This document shows positions 7,387-15,222 of a DNA stretch of 48,105 nucleotides, one piece after another. A model generated the notes under the pieces. That model was not told where the DNA came from. It worked only from the letters and a program-made list of their open reading frames with translations, and did no database searches. This DNA is from Betaproteobacteria bacterium UBA2592 (GTDB lineage Bacteria > Pseudomonadota > Gammaproteobacteria > Burkholderiales > Rhodocyclaceae), in assembly GCA_002340095.1 (NCBI GenBank), contig DDKS01000007.1, forward strand, positions 1 to 48,105, read 5' to 3'. Positions within the stretch are counted from its first letter, which is position 1. Each line of letters begins with the position of its first letter. Both the position numbers and the translations under genes were made by a program.

Positions 7387-7920
7387 ATGTCCCGCGTAGG
7401 TAAGAACCCCATCGTCCTGCCCGCCGGCGTCGAAGTGAGCGTCGGTGCCCAGGAAATTACGGTCAAGGGCCCTCTGGGCACCCTCAAGGCTCCCGCCCAT
7501 CCTGCCGTTCAGGTCAAGGTGGAGGGGCAGACCCTGCAATGCACCCGCGTGGAGGGCGTCGCGAACGCCTCCGCCATGTGGGGAACCATGCGTGCCAACC
7601 TGAACAACATGGTGACCGGTGTCTCCAAGGGCTTCGAGAAGAAGCTGAACCTGGTGGGCGTGGGTTATCGTGCCCAGGTTCAGGGGGATGCCGTCAATCT
7701 CACCCTCGGTTTTTCCCATCCGGTGGTGCACAAGCTGCCCGCCGGCGTGAAGGCTGAAACGCCCTCCCAGACCGAGATCATCATCAAGGGTGTGGACAAG
7801 CAGGCTGTCGGCCAGGTGGCCGCAGACATCCGCGCATACCGCAGCCCCGAGCCCTACAAGGGCAAGGGTGTCCGCTATGCCGATGAAGTCGTTGTCCTCA
7901 AGGAAACCAAGAAGAAGTAA
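7387..7920 (+). CDS. rplF: Ribosomal protein L6 (uL6)
   Basis: Large-subunit protein L6, 177 residues, near the factor-binding site, built from two related domains. The start MSRVGKNPIVLPAGVEV and the C-terminal YRSPEPYKGKGVRYADEVV are characteristic. The ATG at 7387 is chosen because an earlier in-frame start would overlap rpsH by 11 codons and add residues unlike L6; GGGAGG lies just upstream. Ten bases separate it from rpsH and nine from rplR. Confidence 0.97.
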   Translation: MSRVGKNPIVLPAGVEVSVGAQEITVKGPLGTLKAPAHPAVQVKVEGQTLQCTRVEGVANASAMWGTMRANLNNMVTGVSKGFEKKLNLVGVGYRAQVQGDAVNLTLGFSHPVVHKLPAGVKAETPSQTEIIIKGVDKQAVGQVAADIRAYRSPEPYKGKGVRYADEVVVLKETKKK

Positions 7921-7929
7921 GGGTGGCAT

Positions 7930-8286
7930 ATGCTTAACAAGAAACAAGCGCGTCTGCGCCGTGCCCGCAAAACCCGGGCCAAAATCGCCGAACTCAAGGC
8001 TGTGCGCTTGTGCGTTAACCGCACGAACTGCCACATTTACGCCCAGATCATCAGCCCCTGCGGCAGCAAGGTCCTGGCGGCGGCTTCCACCCTGGAGGCC
8101 GATGTGCGCAAGGATCTTGCCAATGGCGGGAATAAGGCTGCAGCCAGCGTTGTGGGCAAGCTGATTGCCGAGCGGGCCAGGGCGGCCGGCATCGAGACCG
8201 TTGCCTTCGATCGTTCCGGTTTCCAGTACCACGGCCGCGTCAAGGCGCTGGCCGAGGCGGCCCGTGAAAACGGTCTCAAATTCTGA
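7930..8286 (+). CDS. rplR: Ribosomal protein L18 (uL18)
   Basis: Large-subunit protein L18, 118 residues, which binds 5S rRNA with L5. The basic N terminus (MLNKKQARLRRARKTRAKI) and the ending FDRSGFQYHGRVKALAEAAR are typical, the latter the L18 signature. It lies between rplF and rpsE. The 29-base spacer to rpsE includes AGGACGAGG. Confidence 0.97.
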   Translation: MLNKKQARLRRARKTRAKIAELKAVRLCVNRTNCHIYAQIISPCGSKVLAAASTLEADVRKDLANGGNKAAASVVGKLIAERARAAGIETVAFDRSGFQYHGRVKALAEAARENGLKF

Positions 8287-8315
8287 TCCACGGGCCTTAG
8301 GACGAGGTTAAAGAA

Positions 8316-8843
8316 ATGGCTAAACCCGAAAGAAACAAGAAGCCTCAACAGGCTGAAGAGCGCGACGACGGTCTGCGCGAGAAGATGGTCTCCATCAATC
8401 GCGTCACCAAGGTGGTGAAGGGCGGTCGTATCCTCGGCTTCGCTGCGCTGACCGTGGTGGGCGATGGCGATGGTGGTGTCGGCATGGGCAAGGGCAAGTC
8501 CCGCGAAGTGCCCGTTGCCGTGCAGAAGGCGATGGAAGAAGCCCGTCGCAAGATGTTCAAGGTCAGTCTGAAGTCCGGCACCTTGCACCATACCGTCATC
8601 GGCAAGCACGGTGCCACTGAAGTCATGATCCAGCCTGCCCCCGAAGGCACTGGCATCATCGCCGGCGGCGCCATGCGAGCCGTCTTCGAGGTGGTCGGCA
8701 TCACCAACGTGGTGGCCAAGGCCCATGGCTCCACCAATCCCTACAACATCGTTCGCGCCACGCTGAACGGCCTGGCACGCATGAACACGCTTGCCGAGAT
8801 TGCTGCCAAGCGGGGCAAGCGCGTCGAAGAGATTCTGGGGTAA
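8316..8843 (+). CDS. rpsE: Ribosomal protein S5 (uS5)
   Basis: Small-subunit protein S5, 175 residues, important for decoding accuracy and the mRNA channel; spectinomycin resistance maps to it in other bacteria. The double-stranded-RNA-binding N domain runs from LREKMVSINRVTKVVKGGR through FAALTVVGDGDGGVGMGKGK. The C domain contains AHGSTNPYNIVRATLNGL. Only three bases separate it from rpmD. Confidence 0.97.
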   Translation: MAKPERNKKPQQAEERDDGLREKMVSINRVTKVVKGGRILGFAALTVVGDGDGGVGMGKGKSREVPVAVQKAMEEARRKMFKVSLKSGTLHHTVIGKHGATEVMIQPAPEGTGIIAGGAMRAVFEVVGITNVVAKAHGSTNPYNIVRATLNGLARMNTLAEIAAKRGKRVEEILG

Positions 8844-8846
8844 GAC

Positions 8847-9029
8847 ATGACCGCAAAAACCATCAAGGTGACGCTCGTCAAGAGCATCATCGGTACCAAG
8901 CAGTCCCATCGCGCCACTGTTCGTGGCCTGGGTCTGCGCAAGCTCAACTCCACGGTGGAACTGGTTGATACGCCCGCAGTGCGCGGCATGATCAACAAGG
9001 TCGCCTATCTGCTCAAGTGCGAGGGCTAA
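8847..9029 (+). CDS. rpmD: Ribosomal protein L30 (uL30)
   Basis: Large-subunit protein L30, 60 residues, the small bacterial form. The segments KVTLVKSIIGTKQSHRATVR and LGLRKLNSTVELVDTPAVRG identify it. It is tightly packed, 3 bases after rpsE and 1 base before rplO, consistent with coupled translation. Confidence 0.95.
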   Translation: MTAKTIKVTLVKSIIGTKQSHRATVRGLGLRKLNSTVELVDTPAVRGMINKVAYLLKCEG

Positions 9030-9030
9030 G

Positions 9031-9465
9031 ATGCGTCTGAATACCATCAAACCCGCCGACGGTGCCAAGCACGCCGCCAAGCGTGTCGGGCGCGGCATCG
9101 GCTCCGGTCTGGGCAAGACCGCCGGTCGTGGCCACAAGGGTCAGAAATCCCGCTCCGGCGGTTTTCACAAGGTCGGCTTCGAAGGTGGGCAGATGCCCAT
9201 CTACCGCCGCCTGCCCAAGCGTGGCTTCGTTTCCCTGACCAATCATCGCAACGTGCAGGTGCGCCTGTCCGAGCTGAACGCCCTGCCCGTGGATGAAGTG
9301 GATCTGCTCGTCCTCAAGCAGGCGGGTCTGGTGGCCGGCAATGCCCTGTCCGCCAAGGTCATCCTGTCCGGCGAGATCACCCGCAAGGTGGTTCTCAAGG
9401 GCGTCGGTGCCACCAAGGGCGCCAAGGCTGCCATCGAAGCGGCTGGCGGCAGCGTGGCAGCCTGA
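9031..9465 (+). CDS. rplO: Ribosomal protein L15 (uL15)
   Basis: Large-subunit protein L15, 144 residues, a late assembly protein. The glycine-rich N terminus (RVGRGIGSGLGKTAGRGHKG) and FEGGQMPIYRRLPKRGF are hallmarks, and the C-terminal domain ends in an alanine-rich segment. It immediately precedes secY, as in most bacteria. Confidence 0.97.
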   Translation: MRLNTIKPADGAKHAAKRVGRGIGSGLGKTAGRGHKGQKSRSGGFHKVGFEGGQMPIYRRLPKRGFVSLTNHRNVQVRLSELNALPVDEVDLLVLKQAGLVAGNALSAKVILSGEITRKVVLKGVGATKGAKAAIEAAGGSVAA

Positions 9466-9492
9466 TCGAAGCTAAAAGCGAGGGTATAGATC

Positions 9493-10812
9493 TTGGCAGC
9501 GAATCCTGGTCTGGCGAGTGGTGGAAAGTTCGGTGATCTCAAGCGCCGGCTGATGTTCCTCCTGGGGGCGTTGGTGGTGTACCGCATCGGTGCGCACATC
9601 CCGGTTCCCGGCATTGATCCCGCAGTCCTGGCTGACCTGTTCAAGTCCCAGCAGGGCGGCATCCTGGGCATGTTCAACATGTTCTCGGGTGGCGCCCTGT
9701 CACGCTTCACCATTTTTGCCCTGGGCATCATGCCCTACATCTCTGCATCGATCATCATGCAGCTGATGACCGTCGCCATTCCCCAGCTCGAGGCACTGAA
9801 GAAGGAAGGGGAAGCCGGGCGGCGCAAGATCACGCAGTACACCCGCTATGGCACCTTGGTCCTCGCCTTCTTCCAGGGTCTCGGCATCGCCATCGCCCTA
9901 GAAGCCCAGCAAGGCCTGGTGCATGAGCCCGGCTTCCTGTTCCGGCTCACGACCGTGACCACCCTGGTGACGGGCACCGTCTTCCTGATGTGGCTCGGCG
10001 AGCAGATCACCGAGCGCGGCCTCGGCAACGGCATCTCCATCATCATCTTCGCCGGTATCGCTGCCGGCCTGCCCAGCGCCATCGGTGGCTTGTTTGAACT
10101 GGTGCGCACCGGTGCCATGCATCCGCTCACCGCCATCTTCATCTGCATCCTCGTGGTGCTGGTGACGGGCTTCGTGGTCTTCGTCGAGCGTGGCCAGCGC
10201 AAGATCCTGGTCAATTACGCCAAGCGCCAGGTCGGCAACAAGATTTATGGCGGTCAATCCTCGCACCTGCCCCTCAAGCTCAACATGGCCGGGGTCATTC
10301 CGCCCATCTTCGCCTCCAGCATCATCCTGTTCCCGGCCACCGCCGCGGGCTGGTTCGGCTCGGGCGAATCCATGAGCTGGCTCAAGGATGTGGCAGCCGC
10401 CCTGTCGCCCGGCCAGCCCATCTACGTGCTGTTGTACGCGGCCGCCATCGTCTTCTTCTGCTTCTTCTACACCGCCCTGGTCTTCAATTCCAAGGAAACC
10501 GCGGACAACCTGAAGAAGAGCGGTGCCTTCATCCCCGGCATCCGTCCCGGTGAGCAGACCGCCCGTTATGTGGACAAGATCCTCATGCGTCTGACCCTGG
10601 TTGGAGCGGTGTACATCACCCTGGTCTGTCTGCTGCCCGAGTTCCTGATCCTGAAGTGGAACGTGCCCTTCTATTTCGGCGGTACATCCTTGCTCATCAT
10701 CGTGGTGGTGACCATGGATTTCATGGCCCAGGTACAGGCATACGTGATGTCGCACCAATATGAAAGTCTCCTGAAAAAGGCGAATTTCAAGGGTGCCCCC
10801 TTGATCAAGTAA
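9493..10812 (+). CDS. secY: Preprotein translocase subunit SecY
   Basis: Channel subunit of the SecYEG translocase in the inner membrane, 439 residues with ten predicted membrane segments. The plug and first loop (YRIGAHIPVPGIDPAVL), TM2 (GIMPYISASIIMQLM), GERGLGNGIS-like ERGLGNGISIIIFAGI and the cytoplasmic FNSKETADNLKKSGAFIPGI loop are diagnostic. The start is TTG at 9493, with GAGGG at 9480-9484 eight bases upstream; the next in-frame ATG would remove the cytoplasmic N terminus. It ends seven bases before infA. Confidence 0.97.
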   Translation: MAANPGLASGGKFGDLKRRLMFLLGALVVYRIGAHIPVPGIDPAVLADLFKSQQGGILGMFNMFSGGALSRFTIFALGIMPYISASIIMQLMTVAIPQLEALKKEGEAGRRKITQYTRYGTLVLAFFQGLGIAIALEAQQGLVHEPGFLFRLTTVTTLVTGTVFLMWLGEQITERGLGNGISIIIFAGIAAGLPSAIGGLFELVRTGAMHPLTAIFICILVVLVTGFVVFVERGQRKILVNYAKRQVGNKIYGGQSSHLPLKLNMAGVIPPIFASSIILFPATAAGWFGSGESMSWLKDVAAALSPGQPIYVLLYAAAIVFFCFFYTALVFNSKETADNLKKSGAFIPGIRPGEQTARYVDKILMRLTLVGAVYITLVCLLPEFLILKWNVPFYFGGTSLLIIVVVTMDFMAQVQAYVMSHQYESLLKKANFKGAPLIK

Positions 10813-10819
10813 TCAGGAA

Positions 10820-11038
10820 ATGGCGAAAGAAGATCTCATCGAAATGCAGGGCGAGGTCATGGAGAACCTCCCCAATGCAACGTTCAAGGTGAAACTGGAA
10901 AATGGGCATGTGGTACATGCCTTCATCTCCGGCAAGATGCGCATGCATTACATCCGCATCCTCCCGGGGGACAAGGTCACGGTGCAGCTGACGCCTTACG
11001 ACCTCTCCAAGGCCCGGATCGTGTTCCGGACCAAATAA
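10820..11038 (+). CDS. infA: Translation initiation factor IF-1
   Basis: IF-1, 72 residues, a single OB fold that binds the 30S A site during initiation. The start MAKEDLIEMQGEVMENLPNA and the core HVVHAFISGKMRMHYIRILP are typical, and the Lys/Arg-rich end matches the family. AGGAA precedes the ATG. Its place between secY and rpmJ is common in betaproteobacteria, whereas E. coli infA lies elsewhere. About 74 bases of spacer follow, without a clear element beyond the rpmJ ribosome site. Confidence 0.97.
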   Translation: MAKEDLIEMQGEVMENLPNATFKVKLENGHVVHAFISGKMRMHYIRILPGDKVTVQLTPYDLSKARIVFRTK

Positions 11039-11112
11039 GGATTCTCTACGCGTAACCCCAGGCAGGATGGGATCACGGCTGCTCCCGGATTGCCTAATTG
11101 AGGAGTTGTAAA

Positions 11113-11226
11113 ATGAAAGTGTTGCCTTCGGTGAAGCGCATTTGCCGTAATTGCAAGGTGATCCGCCGTAAGGGCGTGGTGCGCATTATCTGCAAGGATC
11201 CGCGCCACAAGCAGCGGCAGGGCTGA
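11113..11226 (+). CDS. rpmJ: Ribosomal protein L36 (bL36), zinc-binding form
   Basis: Large-subunit protein L36, 37 residues. The sequence begins MKVLPSVKRICRNCKVIRRK and carries the zinc ribbon Cys11, Cys14, Cys27, His32, so this is the zinc-dependent C-plus form. GAGGAG lies 8 bases before the ATG. Its stop codon lies inside a hairpin followed by a T tract, which marks the end of the spc group. Confidence 0.95.
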   Translation: MKVLPSVKRICRNCKVIRRKGVVRIICKDPRHKQRQG

Positions 11227-11247
11227 TGAGCCCTGTTCGGATTTTTT
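11218..11247 (+). terminator. Hairpin with T tract at the rpmJ stop
   Basis: CAGGGCT (11218-11224) pairs with AGCCCTG (11229-11235) around the loop GATG, followed after six bases by TTTTTT (11242-11247). The stem includes the rpmJ stop codon. The offset T run makes it a weak terminator or an attenuator between the spc and alpha groups. I found no convincing separate promoter for rpsM in the 50-base gap. Confidence 0.4.
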
Positions 11248-11276
11248 ATTAATTTTGGCATCGTTGGGGTGAATCA

Positions 11277-11642
11277 ATGGCCCGTATTGCAGGGGTAAAC
11301 ATTCCGAACCACCAGCACGCAGAAATCGCGTTGACCGCCATTTATGGCATTGGTCGTTCTCGCGCTCAGAAAATCTGCGACGCTGCTGGCGTTATTCGTA
11401 CCACCAAGATCAAGGACCTGTCGGACAGCGACATGGAAAAGCTGCGTGACGAAGTGGGCAAGTACACCGTTGAAGGTGACCTGCGTCGCGAAGTGACCAT
11501 GAGCATCAAGCGCCTGATGGACCTGGGTTGCTATCGTGGCCTGCGCCACCGCAAGGGTCTGCCCTGTCGCGGTCAGCGCACCCGGACCAACGCCCGGACC
11601 CGCAAGGGGCCGCGCAAGGCCATCGCCGGCAAGAAGAAGTGA
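11277..11642 (+). CDS. rpsM: Ribosomal protein S13 (uS13)
   Basis: Small-subunit head protein S13, 121 residues, forming bridges with the 50S subunit. The start MARIAGVNIPNHQHAEIALT and the ending RGQRTRTNARTRKGPRKAI are diagnostic. It opens the alpha group. In E. coli the S4 repressor acts on the rpsM leader; I cannot identify a matching pseudoknot by eye in the short leader here. Confidence 0.97.
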   Translation: MARIAGVNIPNHQHAEIALTAIYGIGRSRAQKICDAAGVIRTTKIKDLSDSDMEKLRDEVGKYTVEGDLRREVTMSIKRLMDLGCYRGLRHRKGLPCRGQRTRTNARTRKGPRKAIAGKKK

Positions 11643-11654
11643 TAGGAATTGATC

Positions 11655-12044
11655 ATGGCTAAGACCACTCAGAAAGTTCGCAAAAAGGTGAAGAAGAACG
11701 TGGCCGAGGGCATCGCCCACATCCACGCCTCCTTCAATAACACCATCATCACCATCACTGACCGTCAGGGCAACGCCTTGTCGTGGGCAACCGCCGGTGG
11801 TGCCGGTTTCCGTGGCTCCCGCAAGTCCACCCCCTTCGCTGCCCAGGTGGCCGCCGAGACGGCTGGCAAGGCGGCTCAGGAATGCGGCGTGAAGAACCTG
11901 GAAGTCCGCATCAAGGGCCCTGGCCCCGGTCGTGAGTCCTCCGTCCGCGCCCTCAATGCGCTGGGCATGAAGATCACCGCCATCAGTGACGTGACGCCGC
12001 TGCCGCACAATGGCTGCCGTCCGCCCAAGAAGCGCCGTATCTAA
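11655..12044 (+). CDS. rpsK: Ribosomal protein S11 (uS11)
   Basis: Small-subunit platform protein S11, 129 residues. The segments HIHASFNNTIITITDRQGNA and GPGPGRESSVRALNALGMKI, and the end VTPLPHNGCRPPKKRRI, are signatures. The start ATG at 11655 (MAKTTQKV) is preferred to an in-frame ATT six bases upstream. It lies 12 bases after rpsM and 10 before rpsD. Confidence 0.97.
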   Translation: MAKTTQKVRKKVKKNVAEGIAHIHASFNNTIITITDRQGNALSWATAGGAGFRGSRKSTPFAAQVAAETAGKAAQECGVKNLEVRIKGPGPGRESSVRALNALGMKITAISDVTPLPHNGCRPPKKRRI

Positions 12045-12054
12045 GGAGTAGAAC

Positions 12055-12684
12055 GTGGCTCGTAATCTCGATCCCAAGTGCCGTCAGTGCCGCCGCGAAG
12101 GCGAAAAGCTCTTCCTCAAGGGCGAAAAGTGCTACACCGACAAATGCGCCATCGAGCGCCGTGAGTACGCCCCTGGCCAACACGGCCAGAAGTCCGGTGC
12201 CCGTCTGTCCGACTACGGCGTGCATCTGCGCGCCAAGCAGAAGATCCGTCGTATCTATGGCGTGCTGGAAGGCCAGTTCCGCCGTACTTTCGCTGAAGCC
12301 GAGCGCCGCAAGGGCCAGACTGGCGAAAACCTGCTGCAACTGCTCGAAGCCCGTCTCGATTCCGTGGCCTACCGCATGGGCTTTGGCGCTTCCCGTACCG
12401 AAGCCCGTCAGGTGGTGCGTCACAATGGCGTGCTGGTCAATGGCAAGCGGGTGAACATCCCCTCCTATACCGTTCGGCCTGGTGACGAAGTCGCCCTGAC
12501 CGACAAGGCCAAGGCCCAGCTGCGCACCAAGGCTGCCCTGGCGGCTGCCGAGTCTCGTGGTTTCCCCGAGTGGATTTCCGTGGATGTCAAGGAAGCCAAG
12601 GGTGTCTTCAAGGCCATGCCGCAGCGCTCCGAGCTTTCTCCGACCCTCAATGAAGGTCTGGTCATCGAACTGTACTCGAAGTAA
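12055..12684 (+). CDS. rpsD: Ribosomal protein S4 (uS4), zinc-ribbon form
   Basis: Small-subunit assembly initiator S4, 209 residues, starting with GTG at 12055 behind AAGGAG. The N terminus carries Cys9, Cys12, Cys26 and Cys31 (CX2C-X13-CX4C), so a zinc site is predicted as in thermophile S4 and unlike E. coli S4. The S4 RNA-binding domain (LLEARLDSVAYRMGFGASR onward) and the ending LVIELYSK are standard. In E. coli S4 represses the alpha operon. Confidence 0.97.
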   Translation: MARNLDPKCRQCRREGEKLFLKGEKCYTDKCAIERREYAPGQHGQKSGARLSDYGVHLRAKQKIRRIYGVLEGQFRRTFAEAERRKGQTGENLLQLLEARLDSVAYRMGFGASRTEARQVVRHNGVLVNGKRVNIPSYTVRPGDEVALTDKAKAQLRTKAALAAAESRGFPEWISVDVKEAKGVFKAMPQRSELSPTLNEGLVIELYSK

Positions 12685-12717
12685 CCAGGCCCCCGGCGAA
12701 CAGAAAAAGGACAGCCC

Positions 12718-13692
12718 ATGCAAAGTAATGCTCTCTTGAAACCGCGCATCATCGACGTCCAGAGCGTCTCCCCGGTGGAAGCCAGGGTCGTGATGGAGCC
12801 CTTCGAGCGCGGCTTCGGGCATACCCTCGGGAATGCCTTGCGCCGTATCCTGCTCTCCTCCATGGATGGTTTCGCGCCGACCCAGGTGTCCATCGACGGG
12901 GTGCTGCACGAATACTCTGCCATTGATGGTGTGGAACAGGATGTCGTGGACATCCTCCTCAACCTCAAGGGCGTTGTCTTCAAGCTGCACAACCGCACCG
13001 AGGCCCTGGTGACCCTGAAGAAGGAAGGCCCGGGCGTGGTTCGAGCCGGTGATATCGAGGTTTCCCACGACGTGGAAATCATCAATCCCGAGCACGTGAT
13101 CGCCCATCTGCAGCCTGGCGGCAAGCTCTCCATGGAAATCAAGGTGGAGAAGGGCCGTGGCTATGTTCCCGGCAACCTGCGCAATCTGGGCGATGCCAAG
13201 ACCATTGGTCAGCTGGTCCTCGATGCTTCCTTCAGCCCCATCAAGCGGGTTGCCTACTCGGTCGAATCCGCCCGGGTGGAGCAGCGTACCGACCTGGACA
13301 AGCTGATCGTCGAGATCGAGACCAACGGGATCATCCAGCCCGAGGAAGCCATCCGCGCTGCGGCACGCATCCTGATGAGCCAGCTGGAAGTGTTTGCAGC
13401 TCTCGAAGGAACCGCTCCGGCGGTCGAGGCCGCCAAGCCGGCCCAGGTGGATCCCATCCTCCTGCGCCCGGTGGACGACCTGGAGCTGACCGTCCGTTCG
13501 GCCAACTGCCTCAAGGCAGAAAACATCTACTACATCGGCGACCTGATCCAGCGCACCGAGAACGAACTTCTGAAGACTCCGAACCTGGGCCGCAAGTCCC
13601 TGAACGAAATCAAGGAAGTCCTGGCCTCCCGGGGCCTGACCCTCGGCATGAAGCTGGAGAACTGGCCGCCTGCCGGTCTCGAGCGCGTCTGA
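12718..13692 (+). CDS. rpoA: RNA polymerase alpha subunit
   Basis: Alpha subunit of RNA polymerase, 324 residues. The N-terminal assembly domain includes MEPFERGFGHTLGNALRRIL and the GKLSMEIKVEKGRGYVP region. A short linker precedes the C-terminal domain (about residues 240-315), which binds UP elements and activators and contains RSANCLKAENIYYIGDLIQR and GRKSLNEIKEVL. AAGGACAG lies upstream of the ATG. It sits between rpsD and rplQ, the standard alpha order. Confidence 0.98.
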   Translation: MQSNALLKPRIIDVQSVSPVEARVVMEPFERGFGHTLGNALRRILLSSMDGFAPTQVSIDGVLHEYSAIDGVEQDVVDILLNLKGVVFKLHNRTEALVTLKKEGPGVVRAGDIEVSHDVEIINPEHVIAHLQPGGKLSMEIKVEKGRGYVPGNLRNLGDAKTIGQLVLDASFSPIKRVAYSVESARVEQRTDLDKLIVEIETNGIIQPEEAIRAAARILMSQLEVFAALEGTAPAVEAAKPAQVDPILLRPVDDLELTVRSANCLKAENIYYIGDLIQRTENELLKTPNLGRKSLNEIKEVLASRGLTLGMKLENWPPAGLERV

Positions 13693-13748
13693 CCCTCAGA
13701 GACCCGCGCCCTTAAAGGGACGCCTGTACAAAAGGAAAGGAATCAACC

Positions 13749-14153
13749 ATGCGTCACCGTCTTGGTTTGCGGAAACTGAACCGCACCAGCAGCCATCGCC
13801 TGGCGATGCTGCGCAACATGTCCGTCTCCCTGCTCAAGCATGAGGCGATCAAGACCACTCTGCCCAAGGCCAAGGAACTGCGCCGTGTCGTGGAGCCCCT
13901 GATCACCCTGGGCAAGAAACCCAGCCTGGCGAACCGCCGTCTGGCCTTCGATCGTCTGCGTGACCGGGAAGTCGTGGTCAAGCTGTTTGATGTTCTGGGG
14001 CCCCGCTACGCCAACCGTCCCGGTGGCTACCTGCGCATCCTGAAGTGCGGCTTCCGCGTCGGCGACAACGCCCCCATGGCCTTCGTGGAACTGGTGGATC
14101 GTCCCGAACTCAGCGAACCTGTGGAAGTGGCTGAAGAGCAGAGCGAAGCCTGA
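13749..14153 (+). CDS. rplQ: Ribosomal protein L17 (bL17)
   Basis: Large-subunit protein L17, 134 residues, near the tunnel exit. The start MRHRLGLRKLNRTSSHRLAM and the central EAIKTTLPKAKELRRVVEPL are diagnostic. The C terminus is acidic (EPVEVAEEQSEA). AAAGGAA precedes the ATG. It is the last gene of the ribosomal cluster and is followed 21 bases after its stop by a strong terminator. Confidence 0.97.
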   Translation: MRHRLGLRKLNRTSSHRLAMLRNMSVSLLKHEAIKTTLPKAKELRRVVEPLITLGKKPSLANRRLAFDRLRDREVVVKLFDVLGPRYANRPGGYLRILKCGFRVGDNAPMAFVELVDRPELSEPVEVAEEQSEA

Positions 14154-14174
14154 TCGGCGCTTGATCTGCTTCAG

Positions 14175-14206
14175 AAAAACCGGGCCTTGTGCCCGGTTTT
14201 TGTTTT
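14175..14206 (+). terminator. Intrinsic terminator after rplQ
   Basis: AAAAACCGGGC (14175-14185) pairs with GCCCGGTTTTT (14191-14201) around a 5-base loop, followed by GTTTT. The A tract and T tract make it potentially two-way, so it may also stop read-through from hemF on the opposite strand. Confidence 0.85.
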
Positions 14207-14251
14207 CGCACTCCGGGGTCATCCCTTTGCCGGTGTGCCCTGGCCAGGGGC

Positions 14252-15148
14252 TCAGACCCAGTCCTGCGGCTGCAGGAAGACTTCGTAGAGTTCCGCTTCC
14301 GGTGTGCCGGCTTCCGGCTGCCAGTCGTAGCGCCATTTGACGATGGGCGGCAGCGACATCAGGATCGACTCGGTGCGTCCGCCCGATTGCAGGCCGAACA
14401 GCGTGCCGCGGTCCCAGACCAGATTGAATTCGACATAGCGTCCGCGGCGATAGGCCTGGAAGTCACGTTCGCGCTCGCCGTAGGGCGTGTCCCGCCGCTT
14501 CTCGAGCACCGGCAGGTAGGCCCGGGTGAAGGCATCGCCGACGGCCTGGGTGAGCCTGAAGCAACGCTCGAAACCGCCCTCGTTCAGATCGTCGAAGAAG
14601 ACCCCGCCGACGCCGCGCGGTTCGTTGCGGTGCTTCAGGAAGAAATACTCGTCGCACCACTGCTTGTACTTGGGGTAAACCTCGTCGCCGAAGGGGGCGA
14701 GCGCATCGCGGCAGGTGCGGTGGAAATGCTGGACGTCCTCGCGCCGGCCGTAATAGGGCGTCATGTCCATGCCACCGCCGAACCACCAGACCGGTTCCTC
14801 ACCGTCCTTGGTGGCGACGAAACACCGCACGTTCATGTGCGCCGTCGGGCAATACGGATTGCGCGGATGCAGCACCAGCGACACGCCCATCGCCTCCCAG
14901 GCACGGCCGGCCAGTTGCGGCCGGACGGCGGTGGCCGATGCGGGCAGCGACTGGCCGGTGACGTGCGAGAAATTGACGCCGCCGCGCTCGAAGAAATCGC
15001 CTTCCTCGATCAGCCGGGAAATCCCGCCTCCGCCCTCCGGGCGGAGCCAGCTGTCGGTACGGAAGGGCTGGCCGTCGAAGGCTTCGAGTTCGGCGACGAT
15101 GCGGGATTGCAGGTCGGTGAAATATTGTTTGAGGGCGGCAATATCCAT
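14252..15148 (-). CDS. hemF: Oxygen-dependent coproporphyrinogen III oxidase
   Basis: Cytosolic haem-synthesis enzyme that uses O2 to decarboxylate two propionate side chains of coproporphyrinogen III, giving protoporphyrinogen IX. The product has 298 residues, normal for HemF. Signatures are WWFGGGMDMTPYYG (near residue 125), HRNEPRGVGGVFFDDLNEGG and the C-terminal GTLFGLQSGGRTESILMSLP. The ATG at 15148 (MDIAALKQYF) is used; an upstream in-frame start would run into the purD terminator. No strong Shine-Dalgarno is visible. Being the O2-dependent form, it implies at least part-time aerobic life. Confidence 0.96.
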   Translation of the reverse strand: MDIAALKQYFTDLQSRIVAELEAFDGQPFRTDSWLRPEGGGGISRLIEEGDFFERGGVNFSHVTGQSLPASATAVRPQLAGRAWEAMGVSLVLHPRNPYCPTAHMNVRCFVATKDGEEPVWWFGGGMDMTPYYGRREDVQHFHRTCRDALAPFGDEVYPKYKQWCDEYFFLKHRNEPRGVGGVFFDDLNEGGFERCFRLTQAVGDAFTRAYLPVLEKRRDTPYGERERDFQAYRRGRYVEFNLVWDRGTLFGLQSGGRTESILMSLPPIVKWRYDWQPEAGTPEAELYEVFLQPQDWV

Positions 15149-15177
15149 GCTGTCGATCCGGTTTTTCAGGTTGCAAT

Positions 15178-15203
15178 GAAAACGGGCGGCCAGGCCGCCC
15201 GTT
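15178..15203 (-). terminator. Hairpin between purD and hemF
   Basis: AACGGGCGG (15195-15203 read on the minus strand) pairs with CCGCCCGTT through a short loop and is followed by TTTTC. It lies 20 bases after the purD stop and about 30 before the hemF start. It should end or weaken transcription from the purH-purD unit, unless hemF depends on read-through. Confidence 0.6.
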
Positions 15204-15222
15204 ACAGGCAAGGCAAGCAGAT

